A DNA stretch of 64,000 nucleotides from Trichothermofontia sichuanensis B231 (GTDB lineage: Bacteria; Cyanobacteriota; Cyanobacteriia; B231). A model generated the notes under the pieces. It ran no database searches, was not told where the DNA came from, and saw nothing but the letters and a program-made list of their open reading frames with translations. Where the stretch lies: assembly GCF_026240635.1 (NCBI RefSeq), contig NZ_CP110848.1, positions 1,924,501 to 1,988,500 of the forward strand, written 5' to 3'. Position numbers and translations under genes: made by a program. Positions 8,455 to 18,885 of this stretch are shown piece by piece; the stretch's first letter is position 1, and each line of letters begins with the position of its first letter.

Positions 8455-9192
8455 CTATTCCCCTTCCCCATACCGCGCCCAACGAATGGCTGCTTCGGCC
8501 AGCGCATCGATCGAACTCACTAACGGCAATCCCAACTCTTGGGCTGGACCGGCTTGGATTGCCAGGGGCAGTTCACTGCAACCGAGGATGAGCGCGATCG
8601 CGCCCCGTCGTTTCAGGCGAGTTGCCCCTTCGGCAGCAGGATAATAGCTTTCACTGAGGCGATTGGCCTTGGCCATGCGAATGGAGGGCATACAATAGCG
8701 CTCCATTTCTTCCGCCGTGGGTAGCAGGCAGCGGTAGCCCGCCTTTTCCAGAAATTGCTGATATAACCCAAATTTTAGAGTTGCCGAAGTGCCCATAATC
8801 CCGATCGTGCCCCGCAAGAGACCATAACTCCTAAGGCTGGCCACCACGGCTGCAACAATATGCAAAATGGGCACTGGTATGGCTGCGGTTAGGTCGTTAT
8901 ACCAAAGATGGGCTGTATTACAGGGAATCACGATCGCGTTGGCCCCCATTGTTTGCAGTTGCCGGGCACCCTGGAGCAGTTTGGGCAGGGGAGAGGGACC
9001 TTGGCAGAGGAGGGCATCGGTGCGATCGGGCACCGTGGGATCGCTCCACACAATCGTATGTAAATGTTCCTGGTCGCAGGTGGCGGTCGTGAGCAGGGTC
9101 AAGCGGGTCAAGAAGAAGGCCCCGGCCAGCGGTCCCATGCCGCCCAGGATGCCTAAAATAGGCGGTTTGGGTATTTCAGTCATTTGGTGCAT
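8455..9192 (-). CDS. aspartate/glutamate racemase family protein
   Basis: 245-aa PLP-independent amino-acid racemase. The two catalytic Cys are present in IPCNTAH (residues ~89-95) and LGCSELPL (~203-210), and the N-terminal GILGGMGPLAG loop is that of aspartate racemase/YgeA-like enzymes rather than MurI. The substrate (Asp, Glu or hydantoin-related) cannot be told from sequence. ATG at 9192; a second in-frame ATG lies 9 bases on. Single gene, flanked by repeats on both sides. Confidence 0.85.
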   Translation of the reverse strand: MHQMTEIPKPPILGILGGMGPLAGAFFLTRLTLLTTATCDQEHLHTIVWSDPTVPDRTDALLCQGPSPLPKLLQGARQLQTMGANAIVIPCNTAHLWYNDLTAAIPVPILHIVAAVVASLRSYGLLRGTIGIMGTSATLKFGLYQQFLEKAGYRCLLPTAEEMERYCMPSIRMAKANRLSESYYPAAEGATRLKRRGAIALILGCSELPLAIQAGPAQELGLPLVSSIDALAEAAIRWARYGEGE

Positions 9193-9264
9193 GATGATTA
9201 ACGCTTAAATGCTTACGAGTTTATGGGGAATGGTTCTAAGCAGTAAGACAGCCGAGACGGCTGA

Positions 9265-9410
9265 TTGACGGACAAAACTCGGACTGTCCTCACCCCCACC
9301 CCTGTCCCAGAGCAGGAGGGGTGCTCACGAGCCAGGGTTGTGGGTTGAAGTTCCCTCGCCCCTGGTGGAAGAAGGAATTTAGGGATGAGGGGAAAAGATT
9401 TGTCCGTCAA
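9265..9410. mobile_element. 146-bp MITE, third family, with 12-bp perfect ends
   Basis: TTGACGGACAAA at 9265-9276 is repeated inverted at 9399-9410. The interior (CTCACCCCCACCCCTGTCCC..., GAGCCAGGGT..., TTTAGGGATGAGGGG) recurs at 59349-59487 and as a remnant at 43587-43662. No coding capacity. The short length, perfect inverted ends and dispersed copies indicate a non-autonomous element. Confidence 0.75.
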
Positions 9411-9463
9411 CTAGGCTGGGACGGATCTGGTCAGTCACTATTGGGGGTTAGGGGACGGATGCT

Positions 9464-9570
9464 TATGGTCAATCCAAATAAGAACGATACAGCTCTTTGC
9501 TCCCCTCTCCCGCTCTGGGAGAGGGGCTGGGGGTGAGGGTCCTGTTTCAGCTTAAATTGCAATGAATATA
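9464..9570 (+). mobile_element. 107-bp MITE, copy E (+)
   Basis: Forward copy, TATGGTCAATCC... to ...AATGAATATA, 107 bp. It lies 54 bases after the 146-bp element, in the long leader upstream of the 1855-aa kinase gene. Confidence 0.9.
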
Positions 9571-9742
9571 TCCGGTCAAAGCCGTTGCTGCCAATGCCCT
9601 GTTGACCTCCATACAAAAGCTGTTACCCGATTCAGCCGGAGACTCAAACTAAGCTGTGCCAGAATAGGAGAGACGTTTGTTTCTATACGGCTATCAAGTC
9701 GCGATCGTCGTCCTAACTCGCCCGCCAGCGAGTGTTCCTTCT

Positions 9743-12700
9743 ATGCTCCATTTCCTGCCCCTGCTCCGGCATTTTCCTTGGGCCCCCACACGGCTACAGA
9801 TGCCCCTGCGTTGGGTGTTGATTGTGCCCTTTGTGCTGCAAACCGTAGGCATTGTGGGCATTGTGGGCTATCTGTCCTATCGGAGTGGCCAGCAAACGGT
9901 TGATCGTCTGGCCGATCAATTGCTTGCGGAGACGGCGATAAGCGTGGTTAAAAAACTGGATAGCTATTTACAAACGGCTGAGGATTTGAATCGTGCCAGT
10001 CTGGCCGCGGTTAGGATGGGGGCTGTTGATCCATCCAATTCGTCAAAGTTACATCAATACCTAATCGAGCAGCATCGAGAATTTCAAGAGATCACCAGTT
10101 TTGTTTTTGGCAATCCCCAGGGGGCATTTCGGACGATTCACCGGGTCACACCCGTTGATATTGCTACTGGGGTAACTAAGGTCAAACCATCAGAACGCTT
10201 GTTAGAGGCAGGCATTTCTGATGCACAAGAGCCCAGCCGACTGCATCTGTATACCCTCAATGCGAACGATCGCTTGGGGCGTTATTTGGAAACCCTGATG
10301 AACATTGATGTGCGTCGGATGCCCTGGTATCAAGCCGCCGCCACCACCCGAACCAGTGGTTGGACGGCTCCCCTCCAAATCGGGACGACGAATCTGCTGG
10401 CCATCAATGCCTATGCCCCTGTTCAGGACGCTGCTAACAACTTAATTGGAGTATTTACCATCCATGTTAGTCTAGCCGCCCTTAACCATTTCCTCGAAGA
10501 CCTGAGTATTAGTAAAAATGGAGAGGTTTTTATTGTTGAACGCAATGGCCTATTAGTTGCTAATTCTGCCAATCATCCTTTATTCAAAACCTTTCAAGAT
10601 CCTCGCACCCTGAGTGGCCCTAGACGCGTTGGCGATATTCATTTCCAGCGGTTTACAATCCGAGAAGTTCCGGACCCAGTCATCCAGGCAACAAGCCAAA
10701 CCCTAGAAAAGAAATTGGGTGGTTTTGATAATATAAAAGAATCAATATATCTAACATTTAGTTCAGATATTGATCGTAGTAAACCTGCTAATCTACGGCA
10801 AAGAGAACGATACTATCTCCAAATTACTCCCTATCGGAAGGCGGGTGATTTGGATTGGCTAATTATTACGGTAGTCCCTCAGAGTAACTTCATGGCTCTG
10901 ATTCGAGACAATACTTACCGAACAATGTTATTGAGTGGATTAGCTCTGGTTAGCTCGATCGCGATCAGTACTGTCATGGCCCAATGGTTAAGTCGTCCCC
11001 TCCAGCGACTAAGCGAGGCTTCTGTGCAGCTAGCCAAGGGTAATCTAACCTTACCCATTCCGACGGGGCAAGGGGTGACGGAACTGGCGGTGATGGCGCG
11101 ATCGTTTGAGCAAATGGCGATCCAACTTCAACAGGCATTGCAACAACGGGAAACTGCCCTACGGGAATCGGAAGCGCGATATGCAGCGGTTTTCCGCAAT
11201 AGTCCTGATCCGATTACGATTACGAGTCTAGAGGATGGCCGTTGGCTGGATGTCAACGATAGTTTTCTCCGGCTAACGGGCTACAGTCGTGAAGAGGTGA
11301 TCGATCACACGGCAGCAGAGTTGGGTATTTTGGTTGACCAAGAGGAAGTGGCAGCCCTGGCCAGTCAACTTCAGACCACCGGTAAAGCCCTGAACCAGGA
11401 ACTCCACTGGCGGACGAAATCGGGTGAAATCAAAGTTTCCCTGGTTTCGTGTGAAATCATTCAACTGCAAGGGCAAGCCTATGTGCTGGGAATTAGTAAG
11501 GAAATTAGCGAGATTAAGGAGGTACAGGCTGCCTTACAAGCGAGTGAAGCTCGATTACGGTTAGCGTTAGAAGTTTCCCAGGCGATGGCGTGGGAGTGGG
11601 ATTTTCCAACCCAAATCATGACCTTTAACGGTCAGGTCCCAGCCTCTACCCGGAATAGGTTGCCGTATGAGGAGGCATTGGCGTTAGTGCATCCAGACGA
11701 TCGCGCGGCACTCCACCAGGCCAACCAACGGGCGATCGCTGAGCGGGGCACGTTGCAGATGGAAGTCCGAGTGGCTGAAACGGTTCCTGCCTCGCCTACT
11801 AACCCGGCCCACTGGCGCTGGTTACAGATCAATGCCAGCGTGCTGACCGATGCCCAAGGCCAACCCACCCGCATGATTGGCATGTCCTTGAACATTACCG
11901 ATCGCAAACAGATGGAACTGGCACTCCAGGAAAGTCACGATCGTCAGGAAGCGATTCTATCGGTTATGCCAGATTTAATGTTTGTGGTCGATGCCGATGG
12001 TTGGGTTCTGGAACAAATTACGGTTAAGCCCGATCTCGACCTCTATCAAGACAATCCACCCCTGCCGCGCTCTATTTATGACAGCCCGCTTCCGGCCCTG
12101 ATTGAACGCAAAGCCAATGCGATCCAAACAGCCCTGAGCACCGGCACATTGGTTAGCTACGAGCAGATCGTTGAACGTAACCAAAAATTGCAGTTTGAAG
12201 AGGTACGCTGTATTCCCATGTCGGCAGAGCGGGTCTTAATGATGATCCGTGATATCACTGAGCGTAAACAGACTGAACTGGCCCTTCAGGAAAGTGAGAC
12301 CCGCTTTCGCACCATTTCGGATACCTCCCCAGCCAACATTTATATCGTCGTCAGGCGGGCAGAGGGGTCCTGGTATTTTGAACACATGAGTCGGGCGATC
12401 GAAACGATTCATGAACTTGCGGTTGACCAGATCCTAGCTGATGCAAGTTTGTTACTCAATCGGATTCATCCTGAGGATCGTCCGGGCTACGAAGCGGCAG
12501 TCCAGCATAGCCTGGAAACTTTAGAGCGATTTGAGTATGAGTGGCGCATTATTAACCCCTCCGGCAGAGTCAAATGGCTGCGGGGCACGTCGCAACCCCA
12601 GCAGCGCGAAAATGGGGATGTTGCCTGGTATGGGGTTGTGTTGGATATCACGGAAAGTAAAGAGTTTGAACTGGCTTTAGAGGCCAAAACCGAAGAACTC

Positions 12701-15310
12701 GATCGCTTCTTCTCCGTCGCCCTCGATTTACTCTGCATCGCCAACACGGATGGCTATTTTCTACGTTTGAATCCTCAATGGGAGCAAACCCTCGGATATG
12801 ACCTTCGAGAACTAGAAGGGGCCAAGTTCCTGGATTATGTGCATCCGGAGGATTATGAAAAGACGCTAGCGGCTCTAGCCCAGTTGCGCGGTCAACAGAA
12901 ATTACCAACCTTTACCAACCGGTATCGCTGCCGGGATGGTTCCTATCGCTGGATTGAATGGCGGGCAACCCCTGTGGGTGATTTGGTCTATGCCGCAGCG
13001 CGAGACATTACAGTCCGGAAGGAGACGGAGACCAAACTCCAGGCTGAAGTAGACTTCCGGCGCGCTATCGAAGCGACGATCGTCGAAGGCTTGGCAATGG
13101 TGGATCTGACGGGGCGGCAAACCTATGTCAACCCGGCCTTCTGTCGGATGGTGGGTTGGAGTGAGGCCGAATTAGTTGGTGCTTACCCTCCTTTTGTCTA
13201 TTGGCCCCCAGAAGAAATTGACACCATTACCCAAGCGTTTCAAGTCTGCTTGGCTGGTAATCGTCCCCCCCAGGGCTTTGAATTACGGTTTATGCGGCGC
13301 AATGGGGAACGTTTCGATGTCCTGATTTTGGATGCCCCCCTCCGTAATGCTGACGGCGAAGCGATCGCCTGGTTGGCTTCGGTCTATGACATCACGGAAC
13401 GCAAGGCTGCCCAAGAGCAATTACGGCTTTATCAGGAGCGACTCAACAGTATTCTCAATTCGATCGACAGTGCCATCTGGTCCACCACCTACCCTGACTG
13501 CACCACTCTTTATGCCAGCCCTGGCGCTGAGAAAATCTATCAACGATCGGTCACAGAATTTGAAACCAATCCTAGCCTCTGGTTAGAGGTTATTCATCCG
13601 GATGATCAACAGGCCTGTTTGGCCACCCTACCCCGGCTGGTAACGGAAGGGTCCTTCAGCATTGAGAAGCGAATTGTTCGGCCCAGCGGCGAAATTCGTT
13701 GGGTCCTCGATCGCGGCTGGGTTGTCTACGATACCAACCAGCAACCCCTACGCATTGATGGGATTACGACGGATATTACCGACCTCAAAGAGGCCCAGGC
13801 CCAAATTCAACTGTATAAAGACCGACTGGATAGCATTTTGAATTCGATCGACAGTGCCATCTGGTCCACCACCTATCCCGATTTTGTCACCCTCTACACC
13901 AGCCCTGGGACCGAAATCATTTACCAACGTCCTGTTACTGACTTCGAGACCGATCCCCGCCTCTGGTTAGAGGTCATCCATCCCGACGATCAACCCCAGA
14001 TCCTGGCCCTGCTGCCCCAACTGATCGAAGCAGGTGGCTTTACGGCGGAGATGCGCATCCTGCGGCCTAGCGGTGAAATACGCTGGATTTCCCAACGTTG
14101 TTCTGTCATTTATGATGCTGACGGCCAACCGAGCCGGATTGATGGCATTGCCATTGATATTACCGATCGCAAGCAAGCTGAAATTGAGTTGCAAGCAGCC
14201 AAGGAAGCTGCGGAAGCCGCTAGTCAGGCCAAAAGCCTGTTCCTGGCTAACATGAGCCACGAGTTGCGTACTCCTCTCAACGCCATCCTCGGTTTTACCC
14301 AACTCTTGGCTCACGATTCCCAACTGTTGCCTCAGCACCAGGAATACATTCAGGTGATTCATCGCAATGGTGAGCATCTCCTCAGTTTGATTAATGACCT
14401 TCTCGACCTGAGTAAGATTGAAGCCGATCGGGTACAAGTGCAGATGGAACCCTGTGACCTGGGCCATTTACTCGCTAACCTCTCCCAAACCTTTGCGCCC
14501 CAAGCCCACGCCAAGGGCCTAACGCTGAGTTTTACCCTCGCAGCGGACGTCCCCCGGACAATTATCACTGATCCCCAAAAGCTCAACCAGATCCTGCTGA
14601 ATTTACTCAGTAATGCGATTAAATTTACCTCCCAAGGCAGTATTCAGGTCACGATCGAACCAATCACCCTAGCACCTGAACTGGGCAGTGACAGTCCTGC
14701 GGCAGCAAGCACCACTAGCGATCCTACGCTTGCCAGCTCCCCAGCGGTGTGCTTGCAAGAAGGCCCTACCTTAAGCTTTACAATTAAAGATACAGGTGTT
14801 GGCATTGCCCCAGAGGAATTACCACTCATTTTTGATGTCTTTACGCAAGCCCAAGCTGGGAGAAAGTCCATGCAAGGCACCGGATTAGGACTCAGCATTA
14901 GCCGCAAGCTCGCTCAGTTATTGGGGGGAGAAATCCGGGTTAGCAGTGTCCTAGATCAAGGCAGTCTGTTTCAACTGATCCTCCCCTGCCAGCCAGCGGA
15001 TATGTCTCCCCAGGCGGATAGTATCTCCCCCCTGCACTTGCAACCAACGCCTAGCCAGAACTCGGCGATCGCGCTCCCAACGGCTGACTTGGCCCGGATG
15101 CCAACTACCTGGCTGGGGGACCTCTATCAGGCCGCTTTGTACGGTGACGAAGAGGCGATCGTGGCACTGACCCAGTCCCTGCCGGTTGAGGTGGTCTCCC
15201 TTGCCGATCAAATTTGTCATTTAGCCTATAACTATGAATTTGAGCAGATTAAAAAAGCGGCTGAGGCTTGCCTCCATACAACCCATCCCTCGATCTTAGA
15301 TGAGGTTTAG
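9743..15310 (+). CDS. membrane multi-PAS sensor histidine kinase
   Basis: 1855 aa from ATG 9743 (the frame is open from 9677). Order: transmembrane span ~22-46; a large periplasmic dCache-like sensor ~47-393; second span ~394-416; HAMP ~417-470; eight PAS modules ~473-1480 with PAC-type IT(D/E)RK ends; HisKA with SHELRTPLNAILG (His ~1506); HATPase with an N-box, DTGVGIAPEEL and GTGLGLSIS; then a ~100-residue tail (TWLGDLYQAALYGDEEAI) common in cyanobacterial kinases. PAS7 and PAS8 are recent duplicates. There is no receiver domain; the next gene, 36 bases away, starts with one, suggesting phosphotransfer within an operon. Confidence 0.9.
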   Translation: MLHFLPLLRHFPWAPTRLQMPLRWVLIVPFVLQTVGIVGIVGYLSYRSGQQTVDRLADQLLAETAISVVKKLDSYLQTAEDLNRASLAAVRMGAVDPSNSSKLHQYLIEQHREFQEITSFVFGNPQGAFRTIHRVTPVDIATGVTKVKPSERLLEAGISDAQEPSRLHLYTLNANDRLGRYLETLMNIDVRRMPWYQAAATTRTSGWTAPLQIGTTNLLAINAYAPVQDAANNLIGVFTIHVSLAALNHFLEDLSISKNGEVFIVERNGLLVANSANHPLFKTFQDPRTLSGPRRVGDIHFQRFTIREVPDPVIQATSQTLEKKLGGFDNIKESIYLTFSSDIDRSKPANLRQRERYYLQITPYRKAGDLDWLIITVVPQSNFMALIRDNTYRTMLLSGLALVSSIAISTVMAQWLSRPLQRLSEASVQLAKGNLTLPIPTGQGVTELAVMARSFEQMAIQLQQALQQRETALRESEARYAAVFRNSPDPITITSLEDGRWLDVNDSFLRLTGYSREEVIDHTAAELGILVDQEEVAALASQLQTTGKALNQELHWRTKSGEIKVSLVSCEIIQLQGQAYVLGISKEISEIKEVQAALQASEARLRLALEVSQAMAWEWDFPTQIMTFNGQVPASTRNRLPYEEALALVHPDDRAALHQANQRAIAERGTLQMEVRVAETVPASPTNPAHWRWLQINASVLTDAQGQPTRMIGMSLNITDRKQMELALQESHDRQEAILSVMPDLMFVVDADGWVLEQITVKPDLDLYQDNPPLPRSIYDSPLPALIERKANAIQTALSTGTLVSYEQIVERNQKLQFEEVRCIPMSAERVLMMIRDITERKQTELALQESETRFRTISDTSPANIYIVVRRAEGSWYFEHMSRAIETIHELAVDQILADASLLLNRIHPEDRPGYEAAVQHSLETLERFEYEWRIINPSGRVKWLRGTSQPQQRENGDVAWYGVVLDITESKEFELALEAKTEELDRFFSVALDLLCIANTDGYFLRLNPQWEQTLGYDLRELEGAKFLDYVHPEDYEKTLAALAQLRGQQKLPTFTNRYRCRDGSYRWIEWRATPVGDLVYAAARDITVRKETETKLQAEVDFRRAIEATIVEGLAMVDLTGRQTYVNPAFCRMVGWSEAELVGAYPPFVYWPPEEIDTITQAFQVCLAGNRPPQGFELRFMRRNGERFDVLILDAPLRNADGEAIAWLASVYDITERKAAQEQLRLYQERLNSILNSIDSAIWSTTYPDCTTLYASPGAEKIYQRSVTEFETNPSLWLEVIHPDDQQACLATLPRLVTEGSFSIEKRIVRPSGEIRWVLDRGWVVYDTNQQPLRIDGITTDITDLKEAQAQIQLYKDRLDSILNSIDSAIWSTTYPDFVTLYTSPGTEIIYQRPVTDFETDPRLWLEVIHPDDQPQILALLPQLIEAGGFTAEMRILRPSGEIRWISQRCSVIYDADGQPSRIDGIAIDITDRKQAEIELQAAKEAAEAASQAKSLFLANMSHELRTPLNAILGFTQLLAHDSQLLPQHQEYIQVIHRNGEHLLSLINDLLDLSKIEADRVQVQMEPCDLGHLLANLSQTFAPQAHAKGLTLSFTLAADVPRTIITDPQKLNQILLNLLSNAIKFTSQGSIQVTIEPITLAPELGSDSPAAASTTSDPTLASSPAVCLQEGPTLSFTIKDTGVGIAPEELPLIFDVFTQAQAGRKSMQGTGLGLSISRKLAQLLGGEIRVSSVLDQGSLFQLILPCQPADMSPQADSISPLHLQPTPSQNSAIALPTADLARMPTTWLGDLYQAALYGDEEAIVALTQSLPVEVVSLADQICHLAYNYEFEQIKKAAEACLHTTHPSILDEV

Positions 15311-15346
15311 GGAACAATTCATAAAAGGGGTAAGAGGGGAGCAGCT

Positions 15347-17173
15347 ATGTCTTGGAATTTACCGTTTATTGCTGCCGAGATTTTAATTGTAGATGATCAG
15401 CCGGATAATATTCGCACCTTAGCGGCCATTCTACATCAGCACGGCTATCAGGTCCGCAAAAGCCTAAATGGAGAGTCAGCCCTCGCATCAGCTCGCTCGT
15501 TTCCGCCGGATCTGATCCTGTTGGATATTCGTATGCCGGTTATGGATGGTTATGCCGTTTGTGCTGCTTTAAAGCAAGATCCGACTACGGCCCAAATCCC
15601 GGTTATTTTTTTGAGTGCTCTGAGTGAGGTTTCTGATAAGGCCCAGGGGTTCGCGATCGGTGCGGTTGACTACATTACCAAACCCTTCCAGGCGGAAGAA
15701 GTCCTGATTCGGATTCAGCATCAACTGCTGCTGCGCCAGCAGCAAGCCGAACTGGCGCGACTAAACCAACAATTGCAGCAATGTAACTGGGTCCTTGAAG
15801 AAAAAGTCCAGGCCCGCACCCAATCGCTCCAGGAGTTGCTGACCTTTGAAGCCACTCTTAAACACATTTCCGACCACGTCCGGGACTCCTTGAACTCTCA
15901 AGAAATTCTGCAAGCGGCTCTGGCTGAGTTAGATCAGGTCTTGGCCCTGAAGCGCTGTCATACCAGCCTTTATGCCAATGGTCAGGTCATCGCCCACCTC
16001 TATGCTCAGGCAAAGCAACATCCCGAGCATACGGCCTTGGCCTCTGTCTTGGACGTGCTACCGGGGGTGCGGGCACAACTTGCTGCTGGGGAGGCGTTTG
16101 CCTTCTGCCTCCTGCCGGGGAGGGGGAGGGAGACTGGCTTGGCGATCCTGGCTGGCCCGATCTTTGACGATCGCCGGGAGTACAAGGGGATTGCGGGGAC
16201 TTTGTGGCTATTTCGTGAGGCTGGGGCCAGCTTTAGTGATAGGGAAGTGCGGTTAGTGCAACAGGTAGCCAATCAGTGCGCGATCGCCCTGCGCCAAGCC
16301 CGTCTGTATGAGGCGGCCCAACAGCAGGTACAGGAACTCCAGCGCCTCAACCAGCTCAAGGATGATTTCCTAAGTACGGTTTCCCATGAATTGCGCAGTC
16401 CCCTGGCGACGATTAACTTGGCAGCCGAGCTAATTCCCACCCTCCTCAACCAGATGATTGAGCCGAAAACGATTCCTAGTGATAGTAAACTGTGTCGCTA
16501 TCTCACCATGCTCAAGGAAGCCTGCCATCGGGAGTTGCGCCTTGTCGATGACCTGCTCACTCTCCAAACGCTAGAGGCAGGCAACTACACCCTGCAAATC
16601 ACCCCGCTCAAACTTTCCCAATGGCTGCCGATGATCCTTGAGTCTGCCCAGGCTCTGGCTGCCTCCCAGCAGCAAACCTTAACCCTGTGCATTCCGCCCG
16701 ATTTACCTATCCTCGATACTGATTCCTCTAGCCTGAAGCGGATCATGACTGAATTGGTCCATAATGCTTGCAAATACACTCCCCACGGGGGCACAATCAC
16801 GGTTTCAGCCTCGGTGCAGGTAAGCGCTGGTGAGGCAGTTAAGCGGTGCGCCTGGCAAAAGGCTACGCAAACGGGGCACCTTGCCGTTGGGCAAACCCTG
16901 CAAATTATGGTCCACAATACCGGCAGTCATATTCCTGCGACTGAGTACGATCGCGTTTTTGAGAAATTCTATCGGATTCCCCACCGCGATCCCTGGAGGC
17001 ACGGCGGCACGGGGCTGGGGCTAGCCCTTGTCAAGAAGTTAGTTGAATCCCTGGGGGCCGCGATCGCGGTCAGTAGTGACGAGCAGGGTACCTGTTTCCG
17101 GATTCTGTTCACCCTGGCAGCCGGTAATGGTGCCAACGTTGAGGCAAATACCGTGCGTCCAGTGTCTTCGTAA
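15347..17173 (+). CDS. receiver-GAF-histidine kinase
   Basis: 608 aa. An N-terminal receiver domain (residues ~12-128) has the acidic pair in VDDQ, phospho-acceptor Asp60 (LLLDIRMP) and Lys in ITKPF. A coiled-coil linker follows (~128-160), then a GAF domain (~170-325), HisKA with SHELRSPLATI (His347), and HATPase with GTGLGLALVKKL. ATG 15347 is preceded by AAGAGGGGAG. It is co-transcribed with the 1855-aa kinase and likely receives its phosphate, then signals through its own kinase core. The GAF-HisKA half is closely related to the C-terminus of the kinase at 43959-48419, so the two are paralogous modules. Confidence 0.9.
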   Translation: MSWNLPFIAAEILIVDDQPDNIRTLAAILHQHGYQVRKSLNGESALASARSFPPDLILLDIRMPVMDGYAVCAALKQDPTTAQIPVIFLSALSEVSDKAQGFAIGAVDYITKPFQAEEVLIRIQHQLLLRQQQAELARLNQQLQQCNWVLEEKVQARTQSLQELLTFEATLKHISDHVRDSLNSQEILQAALAELDQVLALKRCHTSLYANGQVIAHLYAQAKQHPEHTALASVLDVLPGVRAQLAAGEAFAFCLLPGRGRETGLAILAGPIFDDRREYKGIAGTLWLFREAGASFSDREVRLVQQVANQCAIALRQARLYEAAQQQVQELQRLNQLKDDFLSTVSHELRSPLATINLAAELIPTLLNQMIEPKTIPSDSKLCRYLTMLKEACHRELRLVDDLLTLQTLEAGNYTLQITPLKLSQWLPMILESAQALAASQQQTLTLCIPPDLPILDTDSSSLKRIMTELVHNACKYTPHGGTITVSASVQVSAGEAVKRCAWQKATQTGHLAVGQTLQIMVHNTGSHIPATEYDRVFEKFYRIPHRDPWRHGGTGLGLALVKKLVESLGAAIAVSSDEQGTCFRILFTLAAGNGANVEANTVRPVSS

Positions 17174-17224
17174 CCAACTGGCTAGAACCGTGGCAGCCCG
17201 TGCTGAACCCTGCCGCGAGGATTT

Positions 17225-17331
17225 TATGGTCAATCCAAATAAGAACGATACCGTTTTTCACTTCCCTCTCCCGCGCTGGGAGAAGGGCTGGGGGTGAGGG
17301 GGCTGTTTTAGCCTCAATGGCCATGACTATA
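17225..17331 (+). mobile_element. 107-bp MITE, copy F (+)
   Basis: Forward copy, 107 bp, with TA at both ends. It lies between the receiver-kinase gene and fbp, leaving 126 bases to the fbp start. Confidence 0.9.
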
Positions 17332-17457
17332 TTGTGTTGGAATCTATAGTTCCTCTAAAGCTTAGGTCGGGCCAGCCGGTAATCTCCCTAAGATAGAGGC
17401 AGTGTCTGATCGTGCCTAAACGATCGGGGCCTATTCACCTGTTTAAGGAGGTTCGGT

Positions 17458-18519
17458 ATGGTTGCTGAGGCGAAACCCATTGTCGAAGAACATACCCTGG
17501 ACCGGGACTGTACCACCCTGTCGCGCCACGTCCTCCAGCAAATGCAAAGTTTTTCCGCCGATGCCCAGGACCTCAGTGCCTTGATGGGGCGGATTGGGTT
17601 AGCGGCCAAATTGATTGCCCGTCGCCTCAGTCGCGCGGGGTTGATGGAGAATGCCTTGGGGTTTACCGGCGATGTCAACGTCCAGGGGGAATCGGTGAAA
17701 AAAATGGACGTGTACGCTAATGAAGTGTTTATCGCCGTTTTCAAGCAAAGCGGCCTCGTCTGTCGGCTGGCTTCCGAAGAAATGGAGCGGCCCTACTATA
17801 TCCCTGAAAATTGTCCGATCGGTCGCCACACCCTTGTCTACGATCCGCTCGATGGTTCCTCCAACGTTGATATTGACCTGAATGTGGGATCCATCTTTGC
17901 GATCCGGCAACAGGAAGGCATGGATGAAGACGGCACCGCCCAGGATCTATTGCAACCGGGGCGCAAGCAAATTGCCGCGGGTTACGTCCTTTATGGCCCC
18001 AGTACGATGCTGGTCTACACGATCGGCAAGGGTGTTCATGCCTTTACCCTCGACCCTAGCCTAGGCGAATTCATCCTTTCTGCCGAAAACATTCGCATTC
18101 CTGAACACGGCCCTGTCTACAGTGCCAACGAAGGCAACTTCTGGCAATGGGAAGAACCGATTCGCGATTATATTCGCTACGTCCATCGCCACGAAGGGTA
18201 TACCGCCCGTTACAGTGGTGCCCTGGTGGGCGATATCCATCGCATCTTGATGCAGGGCGGCGTCTTCCTCTACCCAGGCACGGTGAAAAAACCGGAAGGG
18301 AAATTGCGGTTATTGTACGAATCTGCCCCGCTGGCCTTTGTCATTGAGCAGGCGGGGGGACGGGCCAGCACCGGCACTCAGGAGATTATGGACGTGATCC
18401 CCGATCGCCTGCACCAACGCACCCCTCTGATCATCGGTAGTCCAGACAATGTTGCCCTGGTCGAATCCTTCATCCAGGAACGTCAACGGGAAGCCGCCGA
18501 TCTGGCGATCAAAACCTAA
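17458..18519 (+). CDS. fbp: fructose-1,6-bisphosphatase, class I
   Basis: 353 aa. Hydrolyses fructose 1,6-bisphosphate in the Calvin cycle and gluconeogenesis. Class I signatures are seen: the metal site [12 protein letters not shown], the preceding SEE motif, GDIHR, and the C-terminal EQAGGRAS. The strong ribosome site AAGGAGG precedes ATG 17458. The order fbp-zwf-opcA is conserved in cyanobacteria. The bifunctional class II FBP/SBPase is a different family and is not encoded here. Confidence 0.95.
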   Translation: MVAEAKPIVEEHTLDRDCTTLSRHVLQQMQSFSADAQDLSALMGRIGLAAKLIARRLSRAGLMENALGFTGDVNVQGESVKKMDVYANEVFIAVFKQSGLVCRLASEEMERPYYIPENCPIGRHTLVYDPLDGSSNVDIDLNVGSIFAIRQQEGMDEDGTAQDLLQPGRKQIAAGYVLYGPSTMLVYTIGKGVHAFTLDPSLGEFILSAENIRIPEHGPVYSANEGNFWQWEEPIRDYIRYVHRHEGYTARYSGALVGDIHRILMQGGVFLYPGTVKKPEGKLRLLYESAPLAFVIEQAGGRASTGTQEIMDVIPDRLHQRTPLIIGSPDNVALVESFIQERQREAADLAIKT

Positions 18520-18885
18520 ATACCCAGATCGGCATCAGGTAGGGGCAGGTTGCATCTTTACCATTGCCGGGAAACAGGCAGCCTTGGTAAACCCGCCCTC
18601 AGCCAACCTGAATCTTTCCTAAAACTGTCCTCAGCTAAATGTCCTGGTCGACCGACAAATCTTTTCCCCTTTCACGAGGAGAGAGGAGAGAGAAAAGAGA
18701 ACAGAGATAGTCACTCAGTTGCCCTCACTGCTCACTAAACTGTCCTCTGCCCGGAACCCTACCTTAAAAAATGTTGGTGGGAAGACAGACAACCCCCAGC
18801 AACCTGTCACCATATCGCCAGGAGGCTGCTTACCCTTGCCTTACTGCTTACCCCCTGCTTGCTTATCCGGAGTTAATTGGCATCT
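18520..18885. other. fbp-zwf intergenic region
   Basis: 366 bases with no supported gene. It contains a purine-rich stretch (GAGGAGAGAGGAGAGAGAAA near 18677-18696) and no MITE copy. It is long enough to hold an independent zwf promoter, but no convincing -35/-10 pair was identified. Confidence 0.4.
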
